NCBI GenBank assembly: GCA_963969595.1
Contig: OZ018414.1
Location: forward strand, 18,397,660 to 18,461,659
DNA: 64,000 nt
Source: Neckera pumila
Taxonomy: Eukaryota > Streptophyta > Bryopsida > Hypnales > Neckeraceae
Direction: 5' to 3'
The translations under genes and the position numbers were made by a program. The notes beneath the pieces are model-generated. The model saw only the letters and a list, made by a program, of their open reading frames with translations. It did not search any database and was not told where the DNA came from. Of the stretch, positions 1 to 12,315 are shown piece by piece; the stretch's first letter is position 1; each line of letters starts with the position of its first letter.

Positions 1-1331
1 TTATTCAAGTTGAATTTACAATCAAGATGAAGCATATTTCTTGAAAGTTCTAGTACAACCTTTATATGAAATTGAAGCATGAGAAGAGAAATAAGGCCTT
101 GGGAGCCATCTTAGGGTTGTTTCTAAGTCGGACTTCATTTATGATGACCATGTTCTCCATTGCATTCCAACTTCAGACCTACAAAGGGACGTGTACAACT
201 CTCATAATTCATGCCAAGGATTTGATAATGGCGTTGGTCAATTGGACTTTCGTGCCAAATTTAGATTGGTTTAAAGTTAAATTGTAAATAATTTCAGTTT
301 CAATCCTTTGAGAACTGCCTCGCATTGCTTCAATTGCATTTTCAAACATTTGAAGGAAATCTCTTCTTACATTTTCAAACATCATCTTTGAATTTTGTAA
401 ATAACTTTTGATTGGAGGCTTAAAATTTCAAATGGATTTTTGAAGATGAAATTCAACTTGATTTACCAACTTATCTAAATTCCATTTTTTTTTAAAGTTA
501 TTCTACTAGGCCTAAATGAGGTCTAAAATTCCACTTCAAACACAATTACTGCATTGGACTTAATTATGAGCAGTTGAGCTCCTACTATTTCTAATTTCTA
601 TATCCTACATGGGTTGTTTTACCTACTATTACCCAATGTGTATATAATGAGCTTTTCTTTTCATTCAAAAACTGAAAATGACTTGAAAATGCTTCTAAAG
701 AATTTTTTTGACTTCATCAATACTCTCAAGCATAATACCTGGAAGGTTGGATACTATGATGGCCTCTAGAAGACTCAAGACAGGTCTAATGGGTTAAGCC
801 TTTATAGCATTACGGGCACTTGTACTTGCCTTGTCAGAGGTGGTAGTCTCTCATTGGCTACACAAGCTATGTCATAAAGTTCCCTATTACATCAATTACC
901 TATGTGTACTACAGATTTTTAACAATAGCACCAATCACAATTTTGGAAATGCTGAAAGAACTCACAACCCTTCTAGGGCCTCATTTCTCTATTAATGGGG
1001 TTGTTTAATTTGAGTGTCAAACTTTTATTTGATGATACCATCCAATAAGTTGAAGAACATTTGGAAGGATATTAGAAGGTACGAGAGTTCCAAAACCAAG
1101 TCTTAACTAATGATTTTGAAGTAAACTTATCAATAAATCATCTTAATAAAGAGCCAAATTTCTTTCCAAATGATTATATAATGTTTATGGAACTTAGAAG
1201 ATTCTCCAACTAAATATTTGGAATCTGATGCTGAATAGTTTTTTTATAAAATATATGGTTGCTTCCTTCAACATTTTCCATTCCTAAAATCAAATAAAGG
1301 TACAAATTTTCTAATTTTCAAATCATAAAAC
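1..1331. other. AT-rich intergenic DNA, no gene recognised
   Basis: This stretch is AT-rich with no open reading frame longer than 73 codons and no recognisable domain. The short frames use codons like the surrounding non-coding DNA. I see no clear terminal repeats here. Confidence 0.6.
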
Positions 1332-1633
1332 CATAGGGGAGATTTGGGGGCATTAAAGGGCCGTTTCAGGCCCGTTCCCAATTTGGCCTAATTCTGCTCC
1401 TAGCCGGGTACGGGCTGTCAGATTTATTTTTTTCAAAAAATAAGAATAAAAATAAAAATTTGCTTTATATATCCTCCAAAATATCATTTTAAGCAAAAAT
1501 AAAATTGTCAAAAAATGACGTGGCACACTCTTGGCCACAGCAACTAGCAGTTATCTTGTGTTCCCGCAATCTAGGAACACTGCGAGAATGGAGGATAACT
1601 CGCAGTCTTTTATAGGCCTCAAATCTTCTAATG
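1332..1633. mobile_element. MITE-like element with CATTAGRRGAGATTTG ends, copy 1
   Basis: The left end reads CATAGGGGAGATTTGGG and the right end, reverse complemented, reads CATTAGAAGATTTGAGG, so the ends form imperfect inverted repeats. A homologous element in the opposite orientation lies at 58859-59119 and shares the ends and interior blocks (GTTATCTTGYGTTCCC; the stretch around GTGGCACACTCTTG). It has no coding capacity. The superfamily is unknown and no target duplication is clear. Confidence 0.45.
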
Positions 1634-1800
1634 TATGAAATTCAATAACTTTCACATTGTAGGTCCAAACGCTATGAAACAAAGCGCATGCTCCCTTCCT
1701 CGTTGAGGTCTTTTTGATGGTACCAAGAACAAGATTGAAGGATGCACGGTCCAGGAGACCTCACCATAACAAACAAATAACAAACAACCTTATTTAACCC
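1600..1800 (+). repeat. Retroposon-like repeat with ACAAA-rich tail, copy 1
   Basis: The core runs from a block around CCAAACGCTATGAAACAAAG through GTACCAAGAAC and GGATGCACGGTCCAGGAGA, and ends in an (AACAAA)n-type tail near 1769-1790. The same core and tail recur at 46970-47195, 47218-47470 and 47940-48085, and inverted at 9975-10140. A one-sided simple-repeat tail suggests a SINE or a LINE 3' end. No convincing pol III box was found. Confidence 0.4.
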
Positions 1801-3163
1801 TGTAAGAACCAAATAATGTTTTTTGGCAACAAAGCGATTTTCGGAAGCTCACTTTGAATGAAGTTTTTAATTTTCTTAAAAATTTTTGCACAACATTTTG
1901 ATTAAAGAGTAGCTTAAAGGCACAACGATTTTCTTCACTTTTGACTACATAGTTAATAAGTTGTTGTATGGTATGTAGTTTTTAATATTCAACAGGTAGT
2001 TTTGACAACTAAAAAAAATCACTTTTTTAATAAACAAAAATTTGAAATAGTTTTTTTAGATTTATACATACGTGGAAAGCTTTTAATCATTCCAATTTGA
2101 TTGACATGATGAAAGTTATGAGTAATTTTAGTTTGTAGGCAGTTATTAAATCTCAATTCTAAAATAAACTTTGAAGTCTTTTATTTAAATCAATTTTTGG
2201 TATTTTTGAAAAAAACAATAAAATTATTGGATGTATATTGTTTATTACAACATTGCAACTATTGGAATTGGAATTTTTCATTTCTATAAAAGTGGAGGAC
2301 TATGAGTTGAGTTGGTCTTGAAAGTAGATTGGATGAAAACATAGAATGTCTTCTATTCTTTGAAAAATAAAAATTTGAAAATTATTAGAAGTAATACAAA
2401 TTGTGAATGTAATATGAAGAAATAGTTATAAAATTAAAATGGTATGTGCTTCAAAATAAAATAGTATAAAAATAGTAAAAAACAACTTAGGATCCCTTTT
2501 ATTCAGTTATTGAAAAAAAATTTGGTTTATCTAGAGATCATACAGGTAGGCAAGTAGGTAGAAGACTTGAGCATCCCTATTGTCAACATATAGTGCATTG
2601 TGAGAGGTAGAATGTATGAGAGACTATAATGTGGTTAGGTAGCCCCTAAACTGTTACATAAATTTTTCTTTATCCTCAAAATCATTCATCCTTGTACATA
2701 TATGTAAGATGTTAACTCTTTTTCCCCTTAGGACAACTACGTTTTTCTAGACCACCTTTAAGTGGCTCACTCATAATTTTGTTAGTATGAAAGTTATGTA
2801 ATGATATGGTAGGAAAAAAAGATGATTTCAAATATAATTCCCTCTACAAAATATCCTCTAAATGCATGTATTTAATTAAAAAAAACAAGGCATGGTGCCC
2901 CCAAGTTGGCAAGGCAACGAGTACTTGTAGGGCCTTCACACATTATCCGATTAGACATGTTGTCATGCTATCACTTTTGACAAACCAATATGAGTCCACA
3001 TTCTAATTAGAGTATGTTTAGAATATATTAAGAATATTTGAAAATATATCTAGAAAATTCAAAGCATATTCTATGAGCACGTTTAGGATTCTAGCACTAT
3101 AATAGAAGGGATGGTATTAATGGCAATATTAGTTAGAAATTGCATATTGCAAGGTTGTTTTTT
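1800..3163. other. AT-rich intergenic DNA with decayed TTAA-element fragments
   Basis: There is no gene. The part around 2000-2340 (weak matches such as GTGGAAAGC...ATCATTCCA and GTTTGTAGGCAGTTAT) resembles the interior of the TTAA elements at 3164-4094 and 7220-8149, so it is probably a decayed relative without recognisable ends. Confidence 0.4.
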
Positions 3164-4094
3164 GAACTCCTAAAGGACCGGCATGCGTTTTTTGGCTATA
3201 TAGAAATTTTGGGCAGGTATGTGTGATTAGAGATTTCTATATTTTAGACTAAAATTTTAATATAAGGTGGGGACAAGGAATATCTTTCATATGCATTAAA
3301 TTTCATGTCATGGAAATGTGAGTCAAAAGTTATGGCCTAATATGTTATTTTTTCTCGTAACTGGGCAATTTGGGCAGATTAGAAAATATCACTTTTTTCA
3401 AAAATAAAATTTGAAATTGGTTTTCTAAAATTATATATATGTGGAAAGCCCTGAATCATCCCATTTTGATCAATGAGTCAAAAGTTATGAAGATTTTTAG
3501 TTTGCGGCTAGTTATGGGTTCTCTACTCTAAAATAAACTTTGAAGTCCTTTATCTTACTCAATTTTCAATATTTTTTGAAAAAAGTAAAATCCTAGAATG
3601 TAGATTCTTTATTCCAACATTGCAACCATTTCTATTGGCCTTTTTCAATTCTATAATTAAATTCTTGACAATTTAGTATTTTGAGTCATTCTCTACGACT
3701 TATCTACTTACTATTTTTTTCCTATATGTTGCACAATTCCAAATGAAGTGAAAATTTTCAAGCATGTAGCCAACTTGTCTAGGAAAAAGAATCCAAAGAA
3801 GCATCATCATTTTGGACATTTTTTCGTCAAAAAGTGAGCTTGTGAAGTGCAACTGCCTTGTTTTTCGCAGGGCCAAAAAAATGATTTCAGGGAATTTGAA
3901 TGCTTATATCTTGCAATCCATGCGGTGCAAATTTCTGAAATTTTTACCACATGTTCTCAAGTCAACATATTACAAGATCCTACAATTCTATATGTCAATA
4001 AAACTTTTTTATTCAGAAATTGGGTATTTGTATTAAAAATGGCAGTTTTTGAGCATTTTCAATGAAAACATAGTCATGGAACTTTAGGGGCTAA
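3164..4094 (+). mobile_element. TTAA-type non-autonomous element A (piggyBac-like MITE)
   Basis: It is about 931 bp, starting near CTCCTAAAGGACCGGCATGCG and ending CTTTAGGGGCTAA. Both ends are degenerate relatives of TTAACCCCTAAAGG. It is homologous along its length to element B at 7220-8149. The 72-74-codon frames inside overlap each other and are not credible genes. The element has no transposase and depends on one elsewhere if mobile. Confidence 0.6.
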
Positions 4095-7000
4095 AGAAAA
4101 GTTATGAAATATTACTTTATTGATGCATATGTTTGCACAATCTATAACTACCACAATTGCGGTGACTTTGAAAACAACCAATTAGTAGAAAACTACTAAA
4201 ATATATTGTTTCTAGTACTAAATGGTCACTTTGATTGTATATAATAAGTATGTTGTAAGTTCATAATGCTAATCAGTCATTGGATTACTAAAAATTTGTC
4301 TTCTTTGGTCACTAGTTATTAAATAGACACTTCGTGTTATGTCTATTTCAAAACATTCAATTCTTAGATTTCATATAGGAAGCAAGATATAGCAAGGTAC
4401 TAAGGTTTCTCACACCAACTATTAGGTGAGGGGTTCAATCCCTTGTAGCTTGCAGTTTTCATTTTTTGGTAGTTAATATTGTCTTTTAAAAATGGCTAGA
4501 AGGACATGCAAAAATGGATTGAATTAACATGTAGGAATTCAATAAAGGTAATATAATGTATGTATTTGAATGGCAGAACTAAGTGAATCTTTAGGGTGGC
4601 TGCAAGAATGAGTGGTTGTTCTTGTTTTGTATTGGCCAATTTTCAGCTAGTCTTAAGATTATTATGACCTTTTGAAAACAAACTTTTAAAAATAAAATAA
4701 AATGAGGATAACTAATTTAATACTAAAATAGCATATCACCAAAATGTCAAATCTAAAAAAAATTTAGATAAAAAGTTATTCACAAATTAGTGAGCTGAAA
4801 TTTTGAAGAAAATAGATACTTTGACATTTTGATTTGTAAGAAATAGGAAAAAATATTTTCAAAGAAACTAAAAACTATCCATTTGGCAAGACTTTATAAA
4901 AAACACATTGCACCCAAAAATTGATCTTGAAACCATCTTCAATGTTCAAAAATGTGCACGCAAGGGAGCCCTATATGTAAGAACGTAGAGGACATAAAGC
5001 AATATACTTTCAAACTCCCCCTTGGTAGGAACAGGTCCACCTACTACGTGAGTAGACTACCAAAATTTGGCCAAGGCGAATCAACCCCCTCGCTTGTCCC
5101 GCCAAAGTCATTCTAAAGGTGCGTGTAAGAAAAAAGACCTCCAATTTTGTGCTTGAGTAATTTATCTTCTACATTTCTTCTAGCTACTTTGGTGTCGTTG
5201 ATTGCAAATATGAATTCAAAATTTGCAAATTTTATCATGTGTGGCAAATAAAAAATTTTAGTGTTTTTGCTTGAAAGTGAGGAAGGATGTTAGTTCACCT
5301 TGGCCCACAATTTCAACTCTAGACCATTAATTTTGGATACTCCCTTTTTGTTAAAAACTCAATAATTGAAGTTGTGACAAATTAATTAAAATAAATTTGA
5401 AATAGAAAACTAATTTTAAATTTTTTGGAACAATATGGAATATGTAACACTCAAAACAACCATCTCCAATAAAATCTCAAATTCATATGACTTTAATTAT
5501 TGTGAAGGAATACTCTAGTAAGGTACCTTCTCTAATGACAAACTATAGATACTAGGTCTTGTATCAATGTTTGAATGGGGTTTACTCTCTAATTATATAC
5601 GAGAGATTTTCCACCATAGTATTTAGTTTGTTTTTCCACCATATTTTATTTGTCTCAATTCTAAGATTCATGTTTAACTATCCCCTGAAAAGATGTAGCC
5701 AGCCCTAGCCCTAGCCCCCCTGTGAGCAAAAAATCAACAAACGTCAATCACATGAAGAAAATAATGACCCCCCTCCTATGCCGTCGATCTCATTTAAATT
5801 TGTTGTTCAAATCGCAGCCGTTGATCAATATCCCTAATCCGAGATGATCCGGGCCACTCAGGTGATTCTACGATGATGGGTGTGGGGCTTTTGGGGTTGT
5901 GTCCAGCATTGAAGGTGCATTGATTTAGATTTTACAAATTTCGCAGATTATGATAAGCTTTAGGATTCAAGCTTGTGGAGAGAGAACAATTTTTTGGAGG
6001 CATGGAGAAGAAGGGTGGAGTTGGCTATGGCAGCAACAAGAAGCGGCCCCTACATCTGGATTACTGCAGTATGGCAAATCAAAGCCAGCACCGCTAAGCT
6101 AGCAGTTGGGAAAGGAAGTAGAAGAGCAGCATCGTCACAAGTTTGCAACGGGACTAAAGCACTGCAAGCTGAGTACCTGTTGCGGGTCGCGACGTGGATG
6201 AGTGCAAATCTACTTCCTCTTGGTGTTGTTTAGGGCACCCACCCTGATTGCTTGTGCGAAGCTGTTGGTGCAAGTCCCAAACCTTAGGAATCCGGTTACA
6301 ACATTGCGAGTTGACTACTTACTGCGGGTCGTGACATATTTACAACGTGTTTGGTAAGTTTGCTCCGAAGTTTGTTTTGAGTTAGTTTTGTGTCCAACCT
6401 GTGTTTTCTCTTTGGAAAGGTGATTGACATGACTTGGTTGCTCTTTCAGTTTAGGTTTTTCAAATTTAGTATACGTAACTTAGATTTCAGTTTATTGCTA
6501 CTAAGGAAATGCATGTCTACGATTCTTAATAAGCTTGATTCTGCTGCACAATGGAGAACTCTGTGATTTTAGGGTTTGGAAATGGGCTGCAGGGATTGTG
6601 AGTTTTTTGTGATTTTGAATCTAGGTAGGACTTGCGGCAGAGATGAGGTTGAAGTGTACTCTAGATCTGCACGGATTTGATCAAGCTGTGATTGAAGAGT
6701 CTGTTTCATAATTTATTGAAATTTTTGTATTTGAGATTATAGCAAATTGTTTTGCTGTGTGGTCATGGATTTCAGAATCCTTTTCATTTTTTGTAACTCA
6801 AATGATCATTTGAGTTGGTAGATCTGCTATGTGTACCTTTCTCACCAGTGCTCTTGATTTCTGCATGTGGTTATCAGATTTCTGCAAAGATTACTGCAAA
6901 GCTGCAAAGAACTCTATGCCATGAGTTAAACACTTGTGTTAAATATTTTTTGAATGGAAATTTTGAAGTTCTTTTTAAGAAAAGACTACACCTGTACCCC

Positions 7001-7219
7001 TTTGAGAATTTTTGAAAGTAAAACTTTTGCATTCAATGGTAAAATGACGTGTACCCCTTTTCCGTATTTGTGAAAAAAATTTACAACCAATGTGTGCATG
7101 ACACATGTACCCCACTTATACTTTATGTACGGTTTTCTTTGAAAGCAATAGTTTCTAACTATCCACTCAAAAAATAGCCTCACAACCTTCTATCTCCTGT
7201 GTTTACAGGAGCCTATCCA
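4095..7219. other. Intergenic DNA; weak exon-like stretch near 5970-6240
   Basis: This is mostly AT-rich non-coding DNA. At 5973-6233 base composition becomes richer in GC and an 86-codon frame is open; an alternative frame from 6002 gives a short basic peptide. Neither resembles a family I know, and neither has convincing splice partners. It could be a first exon or a captured fragment, but I do not call a gene. Confidence 0.4.
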
Positions 7220-8149
7220 TTAACCCCTAAAGGACCAACATGCGTTTTTTGGCTGTATAGAAATTTTGGGCAGGTACGTGTGACTAGAGATATCCATATT
7301 TGAGGCTGAAATTTTAGTAGAAGGTGGGGGCAAGGAATATCTTCATGTATACCAAGTTTCATGACATTTCGAAATACGAGTCAAAAGTTGTGACCTAATA
7401 TGTTATTTTTTTTTGTAACTGGGCAGTTTGGGTAGATAAAAAAAAATCATTTTTCCCGGATTTTTTTTTTGAAATTGCTTCTCTAAATTTATATATACTT
7501 AAAAAGCTTTGAGTCATTCCATTTCAATCAATTAGTCAAAAGTTATGAGGGATTTTGAATTGCGGGCAGTTATGGATTCTCTACTCTAAAAAAAACTTTA
7601 AAGTCGTTTATTTAACTCAATTTTCAATATTTTTGGAAAAAAATAAAATCCTAGGATGTAGATTGATTATTACAACATTACAACCGTTGGGATTGGCATT
7701 TTTAAATTCCATGATTAAATTTTTAACAATTTAGTATTTTGAATCATTTTCTACTTCTTTCTACTTACTATTTTTTTCCTATATGTTGTACAATTCCAAA
7801 TGATGTGAAAATTTTCAAGCATATAGACAACTTGTTTAGAAAACTGAATTCAAAGAAGCACCACCTTTATCGGCATTTTTCATTGAAAAGTGAGCTTGCA
7901 AAATGCAGCTGCCCGATTTTTTGCAGGATGGAAAAAATGGTTTTCAAGACTTTGAATGCTTATATCTTATGGTGCACACGGTGGAATTTTCTGAAATTTT
8001 TACCACATGTTTTCCAAATATCATACTACAAGATCCTATGGTTATATGTGTCAAAAGTTGTTTTTTTCCAAAAATTTGGTAGTTGTATTAGAAATGGCAG
8101 TTTTGGAGCATTTTTGGTGATTACATAGTCATGAAACTTTAGGGGTTAA
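7220..8149 (+). mobile_element. TTAA-type non-autonomous element B (piggyBac-like MITE)
   Basis: The 930-bp element begins TTAACCCCTAAAGGACC and ends CTTTAGGGGTTAA, so CCCCTAAAG inverted ends lie directly inside a TTAA on each side. Its interior matches element A (for example the block around TTTTTTGGCTGTATAGAAAT). A 129-codon frame at 7739-8128 is AT-rich, matches no family and is not kept in the other copies. Confidence 0.75.
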
Positions 8150-8275
8150 CCGAACCCCCTTGCTAAAAAAAAATGATAGCCATCAATAAGGATTTACAAA
8201 ACTCCCCCTCCCTTCCATTTGCCGTTGATTTGAAAAAAAAACTCTACCATCGGATGGTATCTCTGTCGATGGTAC

Positions 8276-8370
8276 TAGATACGGATACGGATATTGAATG
8301 CTGAATATGGATATGAATATTGGATATGGATACAAAATACAAATACAAACACAGATATGAATACAGATCT
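8276..8370. repeat. Degenerate GGATAT/GATAC simple repeat
   Basis: This is a low-complexity run of GATACGGATACGGATATTG-like words that decays into ATACAAATACAAACAC. It is not coding. Confidence 0.6.
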
Positions 8371-8844
8371 ATAATATGTCCCATATTGTTTGCAGGTACC
8401 TAGCTCCTTGGACATTACAAATAGGAAGGGGGGGTGGCAAGTCAATTAGATTTAATCATAAATTTAATTAAAAATGTAAAAAATTAAAAATTAAAGAGGA
8501 AGGGTCTTTTGAGTGAATGGAAGGGGGGTTGCATTAATTGAATGCACCTGTCCATCACTATCCACTCAAAAGACACCCCCCACTTGAATATTATATCTGC
8601 AAATTTAACAATACAACAATACAAAAACAATCAATCCTATTTGGTGGGCCTTTTCAGTTTTGATTAAAGGCTTTTGAATATTGTTGTGTTTATTTATCTT
8701 GACCATCAGATGTACATCGATTGATGCAAATTTTAGTTTGACTCTCTAATGTAGAGGATTGTAAAACCAATAAGGTTCTAAAATGGTTCAAATGTGTCCA
8801 TAATGATCATTCAAGGCCATAAATACATGAAGATTGTAATTGCT

Positions 8845-9768
8845 TTAACATCTAAAGACCCAAGGCATTTTTTGGTTCCGAAACCATGGAAAATTGCCAT
8901 TTTTGCTGTGATCACTTAAGAAACCAAAAAACACTTTTTTTTAGAATCTAAACATAGGATCTTGTACTTTGCTTACCTTGGTTATGTGCTAAAAATTTCA
9001 TGAAGTTTGACCGTACAAATTGGAAGATATTAGCATTTGAAGTTGGAAAAGAAGATTTTTTGAACTGTGGCTTGCAATTTCAGATGACTTTGACGGCCAT
9101 ATGTAGATTTTTTGCGCTACACACCATCGGGTTAAAAAGTTTATGTTGAACATTTGAATTGAAAGTTGGGGAAATTTTTTTTCAGAACATCAAAACTTGA
9201 TTTTCACATATAAAAAAATTGTTACGTAGAACTACGTCCAAAATTGATGAAACCCTAAATCATTAGTAGCTCTTAGGTGGAATTAAAACACCATAATTCC
9301 AGTGGTGGGATTGTTCTTGCAAACAAACTTAACCTTTAAAAAAAAAAATTTTAAATTTTAAAATTATATTCAAAATTGAATTCTATAAGTTGTTTTTTTG
9401 AAGATGATGCTAGATTGCCCAAAAAACAAGACTCTCTATAACTTTTTCATTTTGAGTCCAAATAGAATGAAACAAAGCTTCAAATGTAGTCAAAAACATG
9501 ATCTTTGAGAGAAATTTATTTCTTAAAATAAATACAATTTTTTACATTTTTCTTTCTTTCTACCCAACAAGTTGCTTTTTTTACTTTGGATGGCATTGCT
9601 TTTGCTCCCGGGCATTGATTGAAAAAATATATATATACCTAGAAAGCTAATGTAATTTCCTATATTTTCAAAAAAAAATTCAAAAAACCAAGCCAAAATT
9701 TCCGGTCACATGAGCTTGCCCAAAATCCCAAATATCCCTTGAGGAGACTTTGCACCTTTAGGGATTAA
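8845..9768 (-). mobile_element. TTAA-type element C, diverged
   Basis: It starts TTAACATCTAAAGACCC and ends ACCTTTAGGGATTAA and is 924 bp, the same length class as A and B. The interior near 8950-9060 matches, in inverted orientation, the 3' half of element A (the block around AGGATCTTGTACTTTG). It has no coding capacity. Confidence 0.6.
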
Positions 9769-9974
9769 GCCACCTTCCACAAAAATTAATACATGTACAA
9801 ACGGCATGCATTTATGTTTTAAAATGATTGAATCATTTAGAATCCTATTGATTTGACAACCCTCTACTTTACAATGAATGTTCTTTTATGAGTTTTACAA
9901 TGAAAAATAAAGGAATAATTTCATCCTTTAGGGGATGGATAGAATAATATCAATACCTTAAATCAAGCTGTTTG

Positions 9975-10140
9975 TTTTGTTTTGTTTTGTTTTTGTTTTG
10001 TTTGTAGCGTGGACAACTTCTTGACCGTGCATCCCCTGGCCGCGTGCTTGGTACCGTCGAAAAGCTCTCGCCGAGGAGGGGTGCACAGGCTTGGTTTTGT
10101 GGCGTTTGGAGCGATGGTGCAAAAGTTATTGAATTTCAAA
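9975..10140 (-). repeat. Retroposon-like repeat, inverted copy with TTTTG tail
   Basis: The left side is a (TTTTG)n tract at about 9972-10003, followed by the reverse complement of the shared core (TTGACCGTGCATCCC; TTGGTACCGTCGAAAAG). It is the GC-richest and possibly youngest copy of the family seen at 1600-1800 and 46970-48085. Confidence 0.45.
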
Positions 10141-10204
10141 GTATTTATTGATTAAAAAACTAGAAAATTACTTTTACTTTGATTTTGGTGGCGTTCTTGG
10201 TACT

Positions 10205-10275
10205 AGGAGTGGAACCGGGAGTAGATCTGGGAGTAGAATTGGAAGTAGAACCAGGAATGGAACCGGGAGTAGATG
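10205..10275. repeat. 12-bp minisatellite (GGAACCGGGAGTAGA-like)
   Basis: About six degenerate copies of a GGAACCGGGAGT unit lie in tandem. No associated gene is visible. Confidence 0.6.
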
Positions 10276-11387
10276 AAAATTGGGCCAACGGCATAGGATC
10301 ACACTAGTAATATTTGATATAGAGAAAGATTGAAGTTCTTAAATGCTTGATATTATGCCTAATTTAGATAACTTCAATTAGAAAGTTTTTTTTTGACATT
10401 ACAATAGTAATTTTTATGTTTTTGGCATGTTATTATATTTGACTTTCAAATGTTGTGTAGCATGTTTGATTTTTCTAATTAATGAATAATATAAAGTACC
10501 AAGACCTTAGAAATTAATCTATATAGTACAATTAGATATGACTTTGTATGCAATTTAATAATTTGGATAGTTTACCATCAATTCTAAACTATTTATTCTT
10601 AACAGTAGTAATAGCTCCTTAAGGATTCATGGTCTAGGTCAAATCACACTCAAATATACCACAAAAGGGGTCAAACCCACTAAGATATGCAGCATAAATT
10701 CTTCTTAGCTATTGTTTTTTAATGCTAATCTATTAATTATAGGTATTGAGGTCCTTTTTGACTAGTATTTCAAGTTACGTTGAGCCTAATACTGCTTTAT
10801 TTATCAAAAAATAATTTTTATTTAATTACAGCTATTCCAATTGAACTTCAAATGTCAACATGTCATTTTTTTCAATTGTAAAAAAGGGTTCTAATTTCTT
10901 ATTAACCCCTCACCTCCCAAGAGGACAAAAAGTGTCCCCACACAAACTTTGAAGCATTATAACTTTTGCATCTGATGTCCAAATTTGACAAAAGTTGTTG
11001 GAAAAATTGCGCATACCAGTTTAATTTCTATGGTAAAATTTTCAGATCAATCCAAGACAAATTAAGTTTGCTAGAGTCATTCAAAGTTCACAAGGTCAGT
11101 TTTTGTTCAGCACACTGCGTTGTGATAAATGCAGCTTTGGGGGCTTGTATCTTTTTCTAAAATTGTTTGTTTTCAATAAAATCTGTTGGATTTTGTACCC
11201 CTTAAGGTCTAGTTATTGTGGTAAGACTTCTATGCCAATCCAAGTTGTTTGAATCCTTGGGAGCAATTTGAAGTTCAAAATCTAGATATGATTGCATTCA
11301 GTCAACTTCAGCGGCGCATAACTACTTCATACGGTCATACGTGATCCGTTTTCAAAAATTATTATTAGAAAAGTTGTGTATACTTGT
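10276..11387. other. AT-rich intergenic DNA, no gene recognised
   Basis: There are only short AT-rich frames. A TTAACCCCTCACCTCC motif at 10905 resembles one end of the TTAA family, but no matching right end was found. Confidence 0.5.
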
Positions 11388-11549
11388 CTACATTGAATAA
11401 GTATATTAAGGAGACCCGTACTAATTAATTGACATCCCACACTATATAAATATCTACCGTGAATTGTACATCTTGTCTCAAATATGTACTGTCTCTAAAG
11501 AAAGGTCCCTTTAATTATTTGGTCCTCTTATTACCCCTATTTAGTGTAG
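11388..11549. mobile_element. TA-type MITE, copy 1 (CTACATTGAATA...GTGTAG)
   Basis: The ends are CTACATTGAATAAGTATATT on the left and CCCCTATTTAGTGTAG on the right. The interior (ACTAATTAATTGACATCCCA, AAATATCTACC) is shared with copies at 40782-40974 and 57700-57890. The ends are compatible with TA target duplication (Tc1/mariner-like), but this is inferred. Confidence 0.65.
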
Positions 11550-12046
11550 TTTTTGTGGCTAAAATTGCATATCAATCCAAGAAGTTTTGATTGTCTAAGA
11601 ATCATTTTAGTAGAAGGAGGTTCAATTATAGATGTGTTTTTTTGCTCCTTTTTTCATTGTTTTTGGACATTTCAAATCCATTTTGTAGACACAATGATTC
11701 ATTTTTATGAAATTCCTTTTACCAAAGTGTTTATAATATGGTTTTGAATCACTTTGTAGCTTAAAGTTTTTTCATTTGAATAGGTTTGGAAATCGAATTT
11801 CACCTCCAAATTTGTTTTTAAGAAAACTTCATTACCTCTTTTGAACACCAAAACATTATAATCTTTCAATGTAAATGGTCAAATGACCCCAAATTTGTTC
11901 CTCACCATCTAAAACATACACTACAATATTGTGCGGTTGAAATCTTCATACCTCACTCTAATTTTGACTTTTCAAACTTGCAAAGGCAGGCATTTTTTAA
12001 GCGTGGTTGGACTTTAGGCAGTGAAGGATTAATAATATTGTAATTG

Positions 12047-12315
12047 CACTATAAGAAAATCCCATTTAGGTAAAGAGTCCTAATTTTTTATGACGGATTT
12101 TAGGTGATGTCAATGTTGACAACCCAAAATTTCTACGTCACCAAAAATCTACAATGTAACATTAATATTGACAATCCAATGTTTTTATGTCAAACATTGA
12201 TCTTACATTGGACTTTTTATTGACATAAAAATTTTGGATTGTCAACATTGACATCACCTAAAATCTATCATAAAAGATTAGAGCTTGTCACCTAAAATGG
12301 GGATATCTTATAGTG
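12047..12315. mobile_element. CACTA-type MITE with 3-bp target duplication
   Basis: The 269-bp element begins CACTATAAGAAA and ends TTTCTTATAGTG-like (ATATCTTATAGTG), flanked by the direct repeat TTG at 12044-12046 and 12316-12318. A CACTA terminus with a 3-bp target duplication is diagnostic of the En/Spm superfamily. Much of its length is a long imperfect inverted repeat, so transcripts would fold into a hairpin. A diverged relative is at 40232-40424. Confidence 0.8.

Noticed and set aside
5973..6233. 86-codon frame in a GC-richer patch
   Set aside because: There is no recognisable domain, and alternative frames are equally plausible; noted only as weakly exon-like.
7739..8128. 129-codon frame inside element B
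   Set aside because: It is AT-biased, not kept in homologous elements A, F or N, and without any domain.
10905..10925. TTAACCCCTCACCTCC as another TTAA element start
   Set aside because: No matching right end could be found within 2 kb.
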